Positions 10,801 through 22,800 of a DNA stretch of 64,000 nt are shown here, one piece after another (position 1 is the first letter of the stretch; every line of letters begins with the position of its first letter). The stretch is from assembly GCF_003286085.1 (NCBI RefSeq), contig NW_020825294.1, positions 14,468,501 to 14,532,500 of the forward strand. The letters are read 5' to 3'. Made by a program: the position numbers and the translations under genes. This DNA is from Drosophila persimilis. Taxonomy: Eukaryota > Arthropoda > Insecta > Diptera > Drosophilidae. The notes below the pieces were generated by a model. It was not told the origin of the DNA. It made no database searches and worked only from the letters and a program-made list of their open reading frames with translations.

Positions 10801-13800
10801 ACTCGCGGAATAGAATAGATTTCCAGATAGTAGGTGAGTTAGGAAGGTATTTAATGTTTATTTAAGAACACACCGGTTTTTTATGTAAAACAAAGGGAAA
10901 ATATGCGGAAAAAACGCGTCTGATCTACGAAAGAGAATGAACGATTACAACTATAATTTAACGAAAAGTACAAGTTTTCTCATTATATCGATCCTAAAAT
11001 ATACACAACATTTTTGTTTATACTCGGAGCGTTTTCCGCATTCATGTTAATTCACAAATTTAAGTCTATATATGAAAACGAAAAGTCGATCGACCCAGTT
11101 GAGCATTAGGCAATAACTATTTATTACAAATCTTAGGGCTTGAGCACTGGGCATAAGAGAGAGAATACAGTGGTGAATTTATTACAATAATGGTGAGAGT
11201 AAATACAAAAAAGGGAGCGTAGGCTCTCTATTTTACGAGGGTCATTTGAGTACTTTGTTCCTTAAGGGAGTTTGACCGAACAATTCTGTTTTGGCGTTAG
11301 AATGAAATAATGGAAATATGTACATAAAACATCAATAGCCGCGTGAATATAGCCATGTTCGTCCGTCAGTCCGTTCTTCCGCAACATCTAGACCTCAGAG
11401 ACTAAAAGAGCTTGAAAATCCTGCTTATGTTAGCAAACTTCTTTGATATCAGACTGAACCAAGTGCATTTCAACATTTTTCACACCCCCTTCTGCACCTA
11501 TAAAATCCCCGAAAATCTGTGATATCCACATATTTAAAGATACGAGAAAAAGAAAAACGCAGTATCATAAAATGAACAAGTATTTTATATTATACTGTTT
11601 CTGTTTTCAAATGTAGCATAACTGTTTTGGGAGCTGATTGAATTGAAAATTTCTTTAAACTTAAGTTACTACATATGGGCATTTCCACGACATTTCCCAA
11701 TATTTTTTTTGCAATTCGATATGATTTGGTTAGCTCTATGCTTAGTAGTAATGAATAAATGTTCCCGAACGTACGCTAAATGAAATATCGAGCATTAGGT
11801 TAGGTAGAGCCGGCTGCCAAGCTCCCTCGGAGCCCGGAACACTTAGGCCGGTTTCGGCCCGTTGTGATACGGCTTGGGATCATTCCCTCCCTGCAAGTGA
11901 GATTTCATGTCAACAGTTGTCCCATCCCGATGCTCTTATAAAGTTTGCGATCTTTCTGGGACATAATGTAGACATCTCTGAGATGTCGTTCAGAAAGGCA
12001 GAGCCCAAGTGTTGTAGCCTCCTTCTGCTGAGCGCTGTACAGGAACAGAACAGGTGTTCCACTGTCTCCTCCTCGTCCTCGTCTCTGCAGCTGCGACAGA
12101 AATCATTGTATGGGGCGCCCAGCCTACTTGCATGGGTGCCTACTAGCCAGTGTCCTGTGAGGGAACGCATGACTGCGCTGCACCTTTCCCTGCCTAGTTT
12201 GCCGAGCTCTGCGGTTCGCTTCTTATCTATGGTCGGCCATGTTTGCCGAGCTGTGCGACAACGTGGCCCTATTTGTCATTTGTTGTCTGTTAGTCGCATG
12301 TACTGCTCTTTTATGATGAGCTTGCAGGTGGCCATAGGCATACAAATATCCTCCTTATCTTGGAGAAGGCGGGTCGTAGTAGTAGTGCATCAGGCCAGCT
12401 CGTCCGCTATGCAGTTGCCCTCGATGTCCCGGTGGCCCGGGACCCATATAAGGCTGATAGCAAATTGCTGAGCCATCTCGTGACGAGATCTGCGGCACTT
12501 CGCCACAGTAGGCGAGTTCGAGGAGATCGCGTTAAGTGATCTGATTGCAGCTTGGCTATCGCTGTAGATGTTTAGATTGGTTGCCGTGGCGGTAATCGTG
12601 TGAAGGCAGTACAGAGCCTCCCTGATTGCTGTAACTTCCGCTTAAAAGACGCTACAGCCTGAAAGATTGCCTTATGTTTAGCTGTTCAGAGTAGATTCCT
12701 CCTCCAACCCTGCCGTCCAGCTTTGAGCCATCCGTGAAGATGCTTTTGGCCCCGTCTGGGCCGGGGAGTCCCTCGAGCCATTCGTCTCTATGATTGTGCT
12801 GAATGGAGTCGCCGTGTGCTCCCTTGGAACTTGATAGTCCGTTCTTGCTGGGACCATGTTGTTTTTAGTGATCTGATGAGTGACCTATATGTTGAGGTAC
12901 CCATTGTTCAGAGTCCCTAAGACGTATTGCTGCCATTTCTGCCCGCTCCTTCCCTGCAAGGTCAAGGCTCTAGAGGCATAACATGGCGTTTAGCGCATCA
13001 TTTGGTGTAGTTCTAAGAGCTCCACTAATGCAGAGGGCGGCCGTTCGCTGAACCTTGCTCAGCTGATTGGTGATCGTCCTTTTTGTTAGGGCAGGCCACC
13101 AGACAGTAACTAAGTAAAGTATTATAGGTCTGACTATTGCCAGATATATCCATAGGACTATGTTCCACTTTAGGCCGATAGCTTTTTTGCAAGTGTAGAA
13201 TGCTGTTGTTGCCTTCTTCACCCTATCCTTGACATTCAGGTTCCAGTTAAGCTTTTTGTCAATTACCAACCCTAAGTAACTGGCACTGTCGCTGAAGGAG
13301 AGCCTGTATCCATTTAGTATTGGGGGGTTGAGGGGCGGGACCTTGTATTTTTTTGTGAATAACACGAGTTCCGTTTTCGAGGGAATTAGTCCCAATCCGC
13401 GCGATTCTGTCCATACGGACAATCGAGCAAGCTTTGCGGTCATTAGGTCGCATAGTGTTTGGGGGTATTTCCCCGCGAAGATAATTGCAACGTCGTCCGC
13501 GTATGCCACCACTTTACAGCCCCCTCTTCCAGGTCGCATAGAATCTTATTGACTGCCATGGGTTGGTGGGTTTGGGGATCTCGAAGGATAATATCGTCTC
13601 GATATACCTGTGGTCTGAGAAGGAGTGGTCTCCTAGGACTTTCCAGCTCTTGATTGTGTCTAGCAGTTGCAAATGAATAAATTTGAGTTCAGGATAAAGC
13701 TGAACAGTGACTCACCCCTTACATTCGTGTCCTTGCTCCCCCATTGGGTGTGGTGGGCGTTGACATCGCAACCTATAAGTAGGTCTTTGTCCGTCCTTTC

Positions 13801-16800
13801 GCTGTCGCTGGCTATTTTGCGAACAAGGTTGTTGGGAGGATAATCCTCCTCGTGGGCCATATAGGACGCCACCAGCCTGAGATGATTCCCGTTTAGCTCT
13901 AGGCTTGCCGCCGTGTTATCGCCATCGCTATAATTATGGAGCAGAAATATATTTAAGTGCTTTCTCGCAAGTATGCAGGTACGGATTTTACCTTCATTTT
14001 GGGATACAATGATCTTGTATTCCATCGTCCCCAATCCACAGAACTGGCTTCCTACCACCCAAGGCTCCTGGATCAGGACTACGTCGGCTCCGATGCCGCT
14101 TCAGTGTTGGAGATTTATTTGAAGGATCCTTAGGACCATCTTCAATATTCTCCACCACCGTGATGTCTGCGTCCGAGTCGTCTGAGACTATCTTCTGGCA
14201 CATTGACTCAAAGTCGAGCATCAGCTCCGTCTCCGAAGAGAAGCCTTCCTGGTCTGGCTCCAGCTCGTCCTCAGGCGCATCGAGCTCCGTAGCGACATCC
14301 TGCACGTCTGGGTTGACGACAGAAAGCGCCGCGGCCGCCGCGTCCGCTTTGTACACCTTGATGGGGACCGAGCTGAAGCCGAAGTTAAGCTCGCCTTTTG
14401 CTGCCTCTATCAAGGCCAGCGACAATTTATTGAGAACGAGCACTGCCTGGTTAGTCGTCAATTGCTTAAAACTGTTAAGTTTTATTCAGTTTGGAAAATA
14501 GTATCGGAACAAAAGTATATTAATATGAGTTTATATTAACTTTTAATTATTTGGTTTGGAGGACTTTTTCCCGGAAATGCCCATATAAACAATAATCATA
14601 GAAAAACAAACAATTGCATTTAACAAAAATTTGATATTCGGAGAAGCAAAAAGTGGGTTCAATTCCAAGATTTTTTGTACCGCTATGTATCACTATGTAG
14701 AATTATTAAAGCTTTCAGCTCTTAAAACATGTTTTCAGTGTACTATGAAATATTACAAAAATTGAATTTAATTAATTTTTTATCAAAATATGAATAAAAT
14801 AATCGTATTTTTTCGTTATTTTTCTTTATAACATAGCCCCCGAATTTTGGTGGTTTGGGTCTGAATAATACGCAGTATGGAAGACTTTGTGAAATAGTTG
14901 GTGCCAACGATTTAGGACTTGGAATAACGATCGGCGCACACCAAAGTATCGGATTCAAAGGAATTCTTTTGTATGGAACACCTGAACAAAAGGAAAAATA
15001 CTTACCAAAAGTATCCACCGAACATGTATACGCTGCATTTGCACTCACTGAGCCATCTTCCGGCTCGGACGCAGGATCAATTCGATCCCGTGCAGTAAAA
15101 AGTGACGATAAAAAATACTATGTGCTAAACGGTTCCAAAATCTGGATATCCAATGGTGGAATAGCTGATATTATGACTGTTTTCGCGCAGACTGAACTCG
15201 TGGATTTAAAAACAGGTGAAAAGAAAGACAAGGTAAAATTGTTTTAATTTAAAATCTTACTTTTTTAATCTTATGAATAAGGAACACTTTTGTAACAGTC
15301 CGGAAAAATGTATTATAAAATTAACAAAACATTTCAATGCAAACAGTTCTCATTGAGATTACATTAAGCTTCATGTCAAGGGCGCGCTGCGTTTTCATGT
15401 ATATTTAAGAAATAATTAATTTTACATAAGTATTATTATTCATTACGCTCAACAAATTGCATATTTCGTCTTTCGAAAATCCACATTCCTTATGTCAGTT
15501 GCTTATACAAAAAGGCAGTCAACAATTTTCTGTTAAATATTATTATTACATATCTTTTTGTCATCCGACATGTTTTGATTAATTTTCGTAAGAGGGTATT
15601 TTTGAAATACTCAACAGATTTCATGTTTTATTTCTCGGTTTTCAATTTCACAAAATTTGTCCGATTTACTTTTGAAATAACATAAGTTGGTGCCCCCGTT
15701 TTTACATTCCGCAAGATTTTGAAATTAAAAGTAAACAGAAAAACAACAAAACTAATCTTAATTGCAAAAGGAAAAAAATAGAAGACTTATTGATGCATTA
15801 ACATTTGACAGCATTACCAGGGAAATTTAGCTTGTGCTTTTACAAATAATTTTTTCTTAAACCAACCTCGACAATAATTGGTCAGGGCAACAACACTTTA
15901 CGTTTTCGTGAAAACAGTTAATGCAGTCTGATTTGGTTGTCGGAACGTTGGCAAGAAATACATTCATGCTGTTACTCGCAGCGCGTCAGGCATGTTAAAT
16001 ACAGAAGTGTTGCATACAAGATGTCTTGATCTTCTTAAATCGCGCACTTTCTGCAATAGTATTGCTTCCAAATAAGCAAATGAAAAAATAAATTTTTATC
16101 ACGGTGTATATTTTTGAAGCAACGAGGGCAGCTGTTTTTGTTTGCCAGAATGGCATTTCCGTGGAAAAGTTCACCAACAACCAAATAATTAAAAGCTAAA
16201 TGAAACCCAGTTGCATATACCTGTGTCCCGATATTAGGTTCTAAACTGAATAACTAATTTAACTAATTGGCATGTAATTTTATTAACTTTGATTTGAAAA
16301 CGTATTCAAATAAGCCAAATTTCTCTTATACCAAAAATACCGAATTTTTGGTATTTTTATAGTACAAATATTTTTTCCTATAAGAAAGATGATTGGTCAC
16401 TTTAGGATACACCGTTATGTTTCGTAAATTTCTGCATTTTACTAAATTAAGCCAAAATAAAAAAACTTGTTTGTACTGAAAAAGCGTTTCGCGACCCGCG
16501 GAAAGGCCCATAATCAAATAAAATATACAAGAATACAAGAAATAATTTTTATCAACTTTTTCTGAAAGATGAAAGATACTAACATTATGTGAAAAAGGAA
16601 GCACTATACGCAACATTTTTGAAAAATTAAAAAAAAAAACCTTTCTTAGAAAAAGCAACACAATTAATTAATTTGTAAACCCCCAGATCTATCAGAAAAA
16701 TTCGGTTTGGTTCGTGGAGTAAACAAAAGTTTGATTTTGTTGCCTAGTGTTAGTGTTCACTTAAAATTAAAATTTCGAATTTATTGTGGTATTTTCAAAA

Positions 16801-19800
16801 AAATATAGTTTATAATGATTACCGTCCTTGACATATAGTAGTGGTTACATTTTTCGGCTTATGATTGACTTTTGTGTACAATTTTTAAACCCCGAAACTA
16901 GATTTGATTGTTTTTAAATTTTTTTGTAACAGTTTGTAACATCGAACTTACACTTGTATTGTTTTTCAAATTAGGTAACTGCGTTTATTGTGGAACGATC
17001 CTTTGGAGGAGTTACAAATGGTCCACCAGAAAAAAAAATGGGAATTAAAGCATCAAACACTGCGGAAGTTTACTTTGAGGACGTAAAAATACCTATTGAA
17101 AATATTCTTGGAAAGGAAGGGGACGGATTTAAGGTTGCTATGAATATTTTAAATAATGGTCGCTTTGGAATGGGAGCAACGCTCTCCGGAACGATGAAGA
17201 AATGCATTGAAATTGCCACTTCTCATGCTAACAACCGTGTCCAATTTGGACAAAAACTTAAGAACTATGGATCTATTCAAGAAAAATTAGCACAAATGAG
17301 CATACTTCAATATGCCACAGAATCTATGGCATTTACTATATCGCAAAACATGGACAATGGGAGTCAAGACTACCATTTAGAAGCCGCTATATCAAAAATA
17401 TATGCAAGTGAAAGTGCCTGGTACGTTTGCGACGAGGCTATTCAAATTCTGGGAGGTATGGGATTCATGGTGGAAGCTGGACTTGAACGAGTTTTACGAG
17501 ATTTACGAATTTTCCGGATTTTTGAAGGCACAAATGACATTCTTCGTTTGTTTATAGCACTGACCGGAATTCAATACGCAGGATCTCATTTGAAAGAACT
17601 GCAAAGTGCTTTTAAGAATCCATCAGCTAATTTGGGCTTAATATTTAAAGAAGCTTCAAAGCGTGCTGCATCTAAAGTTGGTCTAGGTGGCTGTGATTTA
17701 AGTTCTCACGTAGCTCCTGAGCTTCAGCCCTATGCCAAGAAAACTGAAGAATGTATAGACCTTTTTGGTCAATCAGTTGAAGTGCTATTATTACGCTACA
17801 ATAAAAATATAGTAAACGAGCAATTTATATTAAACCTACTGGCAAACGCAGCTATAGATATATACTCTATGGTTGTCACACAATCACGATCATCTCGAGC
17901 TTTAAATCTAAATCTTCCAACTGCACAGCATGAAGTTTACTTAACTAAAGCTTTAACCATACAGGTAAGTGGATATGACATAAAATGAAATAAGCTGAAA
18001 AAATAAAAACGAGCTAGAATGTTATGAGTCTTGTCAAAGGACCTTGACTCTATTCATATAACAAATACTCAGTCAATCACAATGGTGATTGAGTTAGCCA
18101 CTTGGCTCACACTGGCGGCTCAGGAGGTCTTGCTTATTCTTATAGTGATCCAAATTCTACAATATGGTAGAAGTGGCCATTCTCTATGATTATGAATTTT
18201 CTGTTCTCTCGAGTGCTCTATACAGCCGACACGACAAACACGCTTCGTGTCTTTCTCTGTTCTTACTTTCAGACAATTCCTACTATTCCTGAGGTACTAG
18301 CAAAGGTTTCATATATTCTAAGCTGCAAAAATTTAACTTTTGAATTAATAACTTCGGAACGACTAAAGACATTTTTATAAAATAACAATCTTCCAAAATG
18401 TAGTCTGCACGAGAACGTGGTACTACGATGTCTAGAAGCTTACCGTACATTTTCCGATTCACACATATTTGTTTCCACAAATTTTCAAATTTAATTTTTC
18501 GTATCCAAAAAGTATTTGTATACCCTCCACTTGAAGAGTATTTAGATTTTTGGTGGCAGAGGATAAAGTATTTACATATATTCTTGATCAGTGTTAATAG
18601 ACGAGTTCTGTCCGTTCGTGTACAAAGTTCTGTATTTTGTGTACAAAGCAAGGCATGTACAACCTTGGATATTCTTGTATACAAATCTGTGCGGTTTCCA
18701 ATGCGTATTCCCGATATTTTTTATTAGATCATGGTTTACTTCGGTAATTTGAGCAGACAATTGTGAATTTTCAAAAAACCTTCCACCCGTAACAATCTTC
18801 TAACAACACTATTGCTGTTGCCAGAACCTTGCATGGGAATGTTTATTATTAATAACATTTCGACTGTGAACCTGTCTCTGATAGCTGCCTTTCGTTGATA
18901 AACTATGCTTTTATCTGAGGCACGGATCAACCACTTTTAAATTGGTAGTTGATAGCTAGACCTCGGATTTTGCATATTTGCATATTTTCATCAGATTGTT
19001 ACTAAAATTTTTATTTAGACGTTTGATCAGTCAAATATAACGAATTTGAATGCATATCGAAAATATGCAAAACATATGCAAAATATATGCAAACAAAATA
19101 TGCCAAAAATATGCAAAATATATGCACATGAATTTCATCGAAATTTTGAAGCAATACTACTTTCTCTTACTGTACTGTTACTGTTCTTATCAGTTTGATC
19201 TCTGGCGTTATTTTAGGCTATTGATTTGCGCGTTTGCTTTACTTGTCTACAGTCTTTGAAGCGAATTGTAGTGGAATGCCGAAAATCAACAGGTATAAAA
19301 GAAATTTGTTAGGAAAATGGTTTAACCGCCTTTCCGAAAAGTGTTTTAAAACTGTTGGAAATTATATAATTTGTGCTACTTGTGACAAAAAGGTGAATTT
19401 TCAATATTCAGTCTTTTGCGTACGTTCTAAAACTTTTACTGTTTTAGATTCCTTGCGAAAAAAATTTCAATTGCAGCAGCATATTGCTACTGCACTTCAC
19501 AGAAGGTCCAAAGCATCCAACGAAAATGCGCATACTTCCAGCAACACATCAAGCAGCTTTTTTGTACAGAGTTGATTGCGGAAAATATACTATGGAATGT
19601 GCTTAGCAATGGTACCTTTAATAATTTTCTGAAAAAATACGCCGGGCAACAAATTCCTTATGAGAGTACTCTCAGAAAGAGTTACTTCGATAAATCCTAC
19701 CAACAATCTATCCAAAAAATTCGCGAAAGTATAAAAGACGAAAACGTTTGGATATCAGTGGACGAAACTACGGATAAGCAAGGGCGATATGTCGCAAATT

Positions 19801-22800
19801 TGATTATAAGAACATAAAGCGAAAAGGAATCTTCATACTCATTTTTATTGTCCTGTAAACAGTTGGAAGAAGTAAATAATGCAACTGTTTCTCGATTAGT
19901 GAACGACAGCATTCGTATATTGTGGCCTCACGGGAATGTTTTGTTACTCTTAACTGATGCTGCGGCATATATGACAAAAGCTGGTAAAAGTTTTGTATCC
20001 GAATCTCATACATATTTCTGGTTTAGCACACGGATTAAATTTAATAGCTGAAAAAGTAAGAACATCGTTTCATGTCGCTAATTCGTTTATATCCTGTGTG
20101 AAAAAATGTGCATAAAAGCTCCGCTCAGAGTACAACGCTACAAACAAATACTCAATAAGGAGTTACCACCAGAACCGATCATAACCAGATGGGGTACATG
20201 GTTGAAGGCGGCATCATTTTATGTAGATAACATGGAGGAAATAAAAGAGGTACTATGTTTGTCAACAAACAAAAATTTTAGTTTGGTAAATAAAAAGATT
20301 CTAAATTTTCATTTTAGGTTCTTGAAACACTGAACCCAGAAGATGCTGAATCCATTAAGCTGGCGAAGGAGCTGGTAGAAAACCCACAACTACATCAAGA
20401 ATTCATATATATAAAATCCCACTTCGAGAGAGTTGCCGAAATAATAAGAGCATTGAAAACGAAGGCGCTGCCATTAGAAACGTCAATGGACTAAACTAAT
20501 GGAAACTAATGATTTTGGAATGGATTAAAAAAAAAAATTTGAAGCAATTTTGAAAAGAAATCCTGATTTTCAAATCTACTGGTTATGAATTAGTGGACTG
20601 TATAATCTTTTAATATATTGAGCTTATTTATTTTCATATATTGGTTATTGTCGGGTCAAGCAGCTTAAATATTTTATATTGCCAGTAGTGCGGCCCAAAG
20701 GAAATGCATTTTGGTGTTGTCGTTTCCAATGCCCCCACTGCAAAGATCATTTGCTACCGCATATGCGCATGCAGCGGAATTCTTTCGTCTCCTTATGTCG
20801 CAATCTCTCGTACTCGGCTTAACAGCGTCCCCGAGCAGCTCTAACGCTCTCGGGCTATCCTACGCTCTCGCTCGCGTCTAAGCTTGCTAATAAAAAAGAG
20901 TTATATCAAATCGCCGGGCTTGTGTTTTTATACCTAGACAGTTCACTCACGCACCGATATTGGTCACTACAATTCCCGGGTTAGACGGCCTACACACTCC
21001 ACAAAAGAAGTCGAGCCAAAAGGGAATTGAAATATCAGGCGATGCGACAGTCCAATGCAAAACGGTACACATAGCTTTAGCTATACGTGTGAGAACATTA
21101 CAGCTATGTTTTGGACACGAGCAATAACAACACAGCTATGCGCGTAAAAATAGTTACCTAAGCGGTGCAATACACTCATGAGCGTATGAATAGGGCAGTT
21201 GTAATATACACGAGCATTGAAATAAAAATTACGAGGCTCATTTCTCAACATATACTTTTCATGAAACGAACATCAGAATTTTTATACCCGATACTCAAAA
21301 TGAGTATTGGGGTATATTAGATTTGTGGTGAAAGTGGATGTGTGTAACGTCCAGAAGGAATCGTTTCCGACCCTATAAAGTATATATATTCTTGATCAGC
21401 ATCAATAGCCGAGTCGATTGAGCCCTGTCTGTCTGTCCGTCCGTCCGTCTGTCCGTCTGTCCGTCCCCTTCAGCGCCTAATGCTCAAAGACTATAAGAGC
21501 TAGAACAACGATGTTTTGGATCCAGACTTCTGTGATATGTCACTGCTCCAAAAATATTTCAAAACTTTGCCCCGCCCACTTCCGCCCCCACAAAGGGCGA
21601 AAATCTGTGGCATCCACAATTTCGACGATACGAGAAAACTAAAAACGCAGAATCGTAGAAGATGACTATATCTTCTAGAGTGCAAAATCTGAACCAGATC
21701 GTATAATTATTATAGCCAGAATCACGAAAACAATTTCACTCTTTCTCGCTCTGTCTCACTCTAACACACAGGTTTCATGGTCGGTTTTGCCAATTGCAAA
21801 ATATGAGTTCAAGGATCTCAGAACCTATAAAAGCCAGAGCAACCAAATTTGGTATCCACACTCCTGTGATATCGAACCTTGACCGTTTCATGTCCAAATT
21901 TCGCCACACCCCCGCAAAGGACGAAAATCTGAGGCAACCACAAATCTCAGAGACTATTAAGGCTAGAGTAACCAAATTTGGTACACACACTCCTTTAAGA
22001 TGTCACTATAAAACGTATATCTCAGAATTTCGCCCCACCCCCATCCGCCCCCACAAAGGACGAAAATCTGTTGCATCCACAATATTGCAGATTTGAGAAA
22101 ACTAAAAACGCAGAATCATAGATAATGACCATATCTATTAGATTGCTGAATCTGGATCAGATCAGATCATTTTTATAGCCAAAAGGAACAAATCAATTTG
22201 CAGTGGCTACGCAGCGCCCGACGTCACGCTCAGACTGATTTTCTGTCTCTCTCGCACGCACTCTTTGTCGTGTCGTTAAATATTAGCGGCGTCTGCCGGA
22301 GGAGAGCCATACTGACTTAGTATCGGGTATAACTCTAGAGTTGCGGTGTCCGCAGCAACTCACAACGTTCCCCCTCGTTCTATATTAATCCTTTAAAAAT
22401 ATGCAAACTCCGAGGTCTATTGATAATCTATGTGAATCCAATTATACAAGGTCGACAAGCCGAATAGCAGAAAGTCATTGCTACGTGGTAATCTGTTAAT
22501 GGTATCTAAGTCGTTCATAATTTTGGGCGTCGCCTTGCAAATGCCGCATGTTTGCGATTCTGTTTCTGCAATCACATTGAACACTTTCCCATCGATCGTC
22601 GTAAGCTGCAATTTGTGCTCAACTTAAAATCTGCTTAATCGCGTGGACATAAATTTCAGTATTTTTATTTATTGAATTAACTGCTAATAATGGAACTTAG
22701 TTACAAAAGGAGGAAAGAAGAGAAGTTAAAACTTGTTAAATTTAGGTGATTATAAATATTACATGCTATTAGCTTAAGGGATAGTTCAGGGCATAAGGTG

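Larger units (their letters stand above)
5041..14836 (+). other. VLCAD intron 2 (9.8 kb, transposon-filled)
   Basis: Donor gtaata at 5041, acceptor 'ctttataacatag' ending 14836. It holds a DINE-1 split by a TIR element (5354-6411), repeat R (6645-6845), a CR1 element (6936-10421), a degenerate DINE-1 (11325-11590) and a LOA-type element (11810-14465). I see nothing recognisable in 5043-5353, 6412-6644, 11591-11809 or 14466-14836, all AT-rich. Confidence 0.85.
18957..22419 (+). mobile_element. hAT-superfamily DNA transposon with nested DINE-1
   Basis: The left terminus TAGACCTCGGATTTTGCATA (from 18957) is mirrored by the right terminus, whose reverse complement is TAGACCTCGGAGTTTGCATA (ends 22419). 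Flanking 8-bp repeats TTGATAGC (18949-18956) and TTGATAAT (22420-22427) match at 6 of 8 positions, the duplication length of hAT insertions. The element is about 2.37 kb without the 1.1-kb DINE-1 at 21283-22379, near its right end. A broken transposase gene reads on the plus strand. Repeated ATGCAAA-type motifs lie inside the left end (19050-19130). Confidence 0.8.

Noticed and set aside
14837..17964. VLCAD as a processed or decayed pseudogene
   Set aside because: Introns are present, all five exons are open, splice sites are kept and catalytic residues are intact.
19276..20494. hAT transposase as a domesticated host gene
   Set aside because: Matching TIRs and an 8-bp flanking repeat are present and the frame has stops and shifts, so it is an ordinary dead transposon copy.
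21425..21475. CTGTCCGT microsatellite as an independent satellite
   Set aside because: The same run sits at the same internal position in every DINE-1 copy, so it is part of that element.
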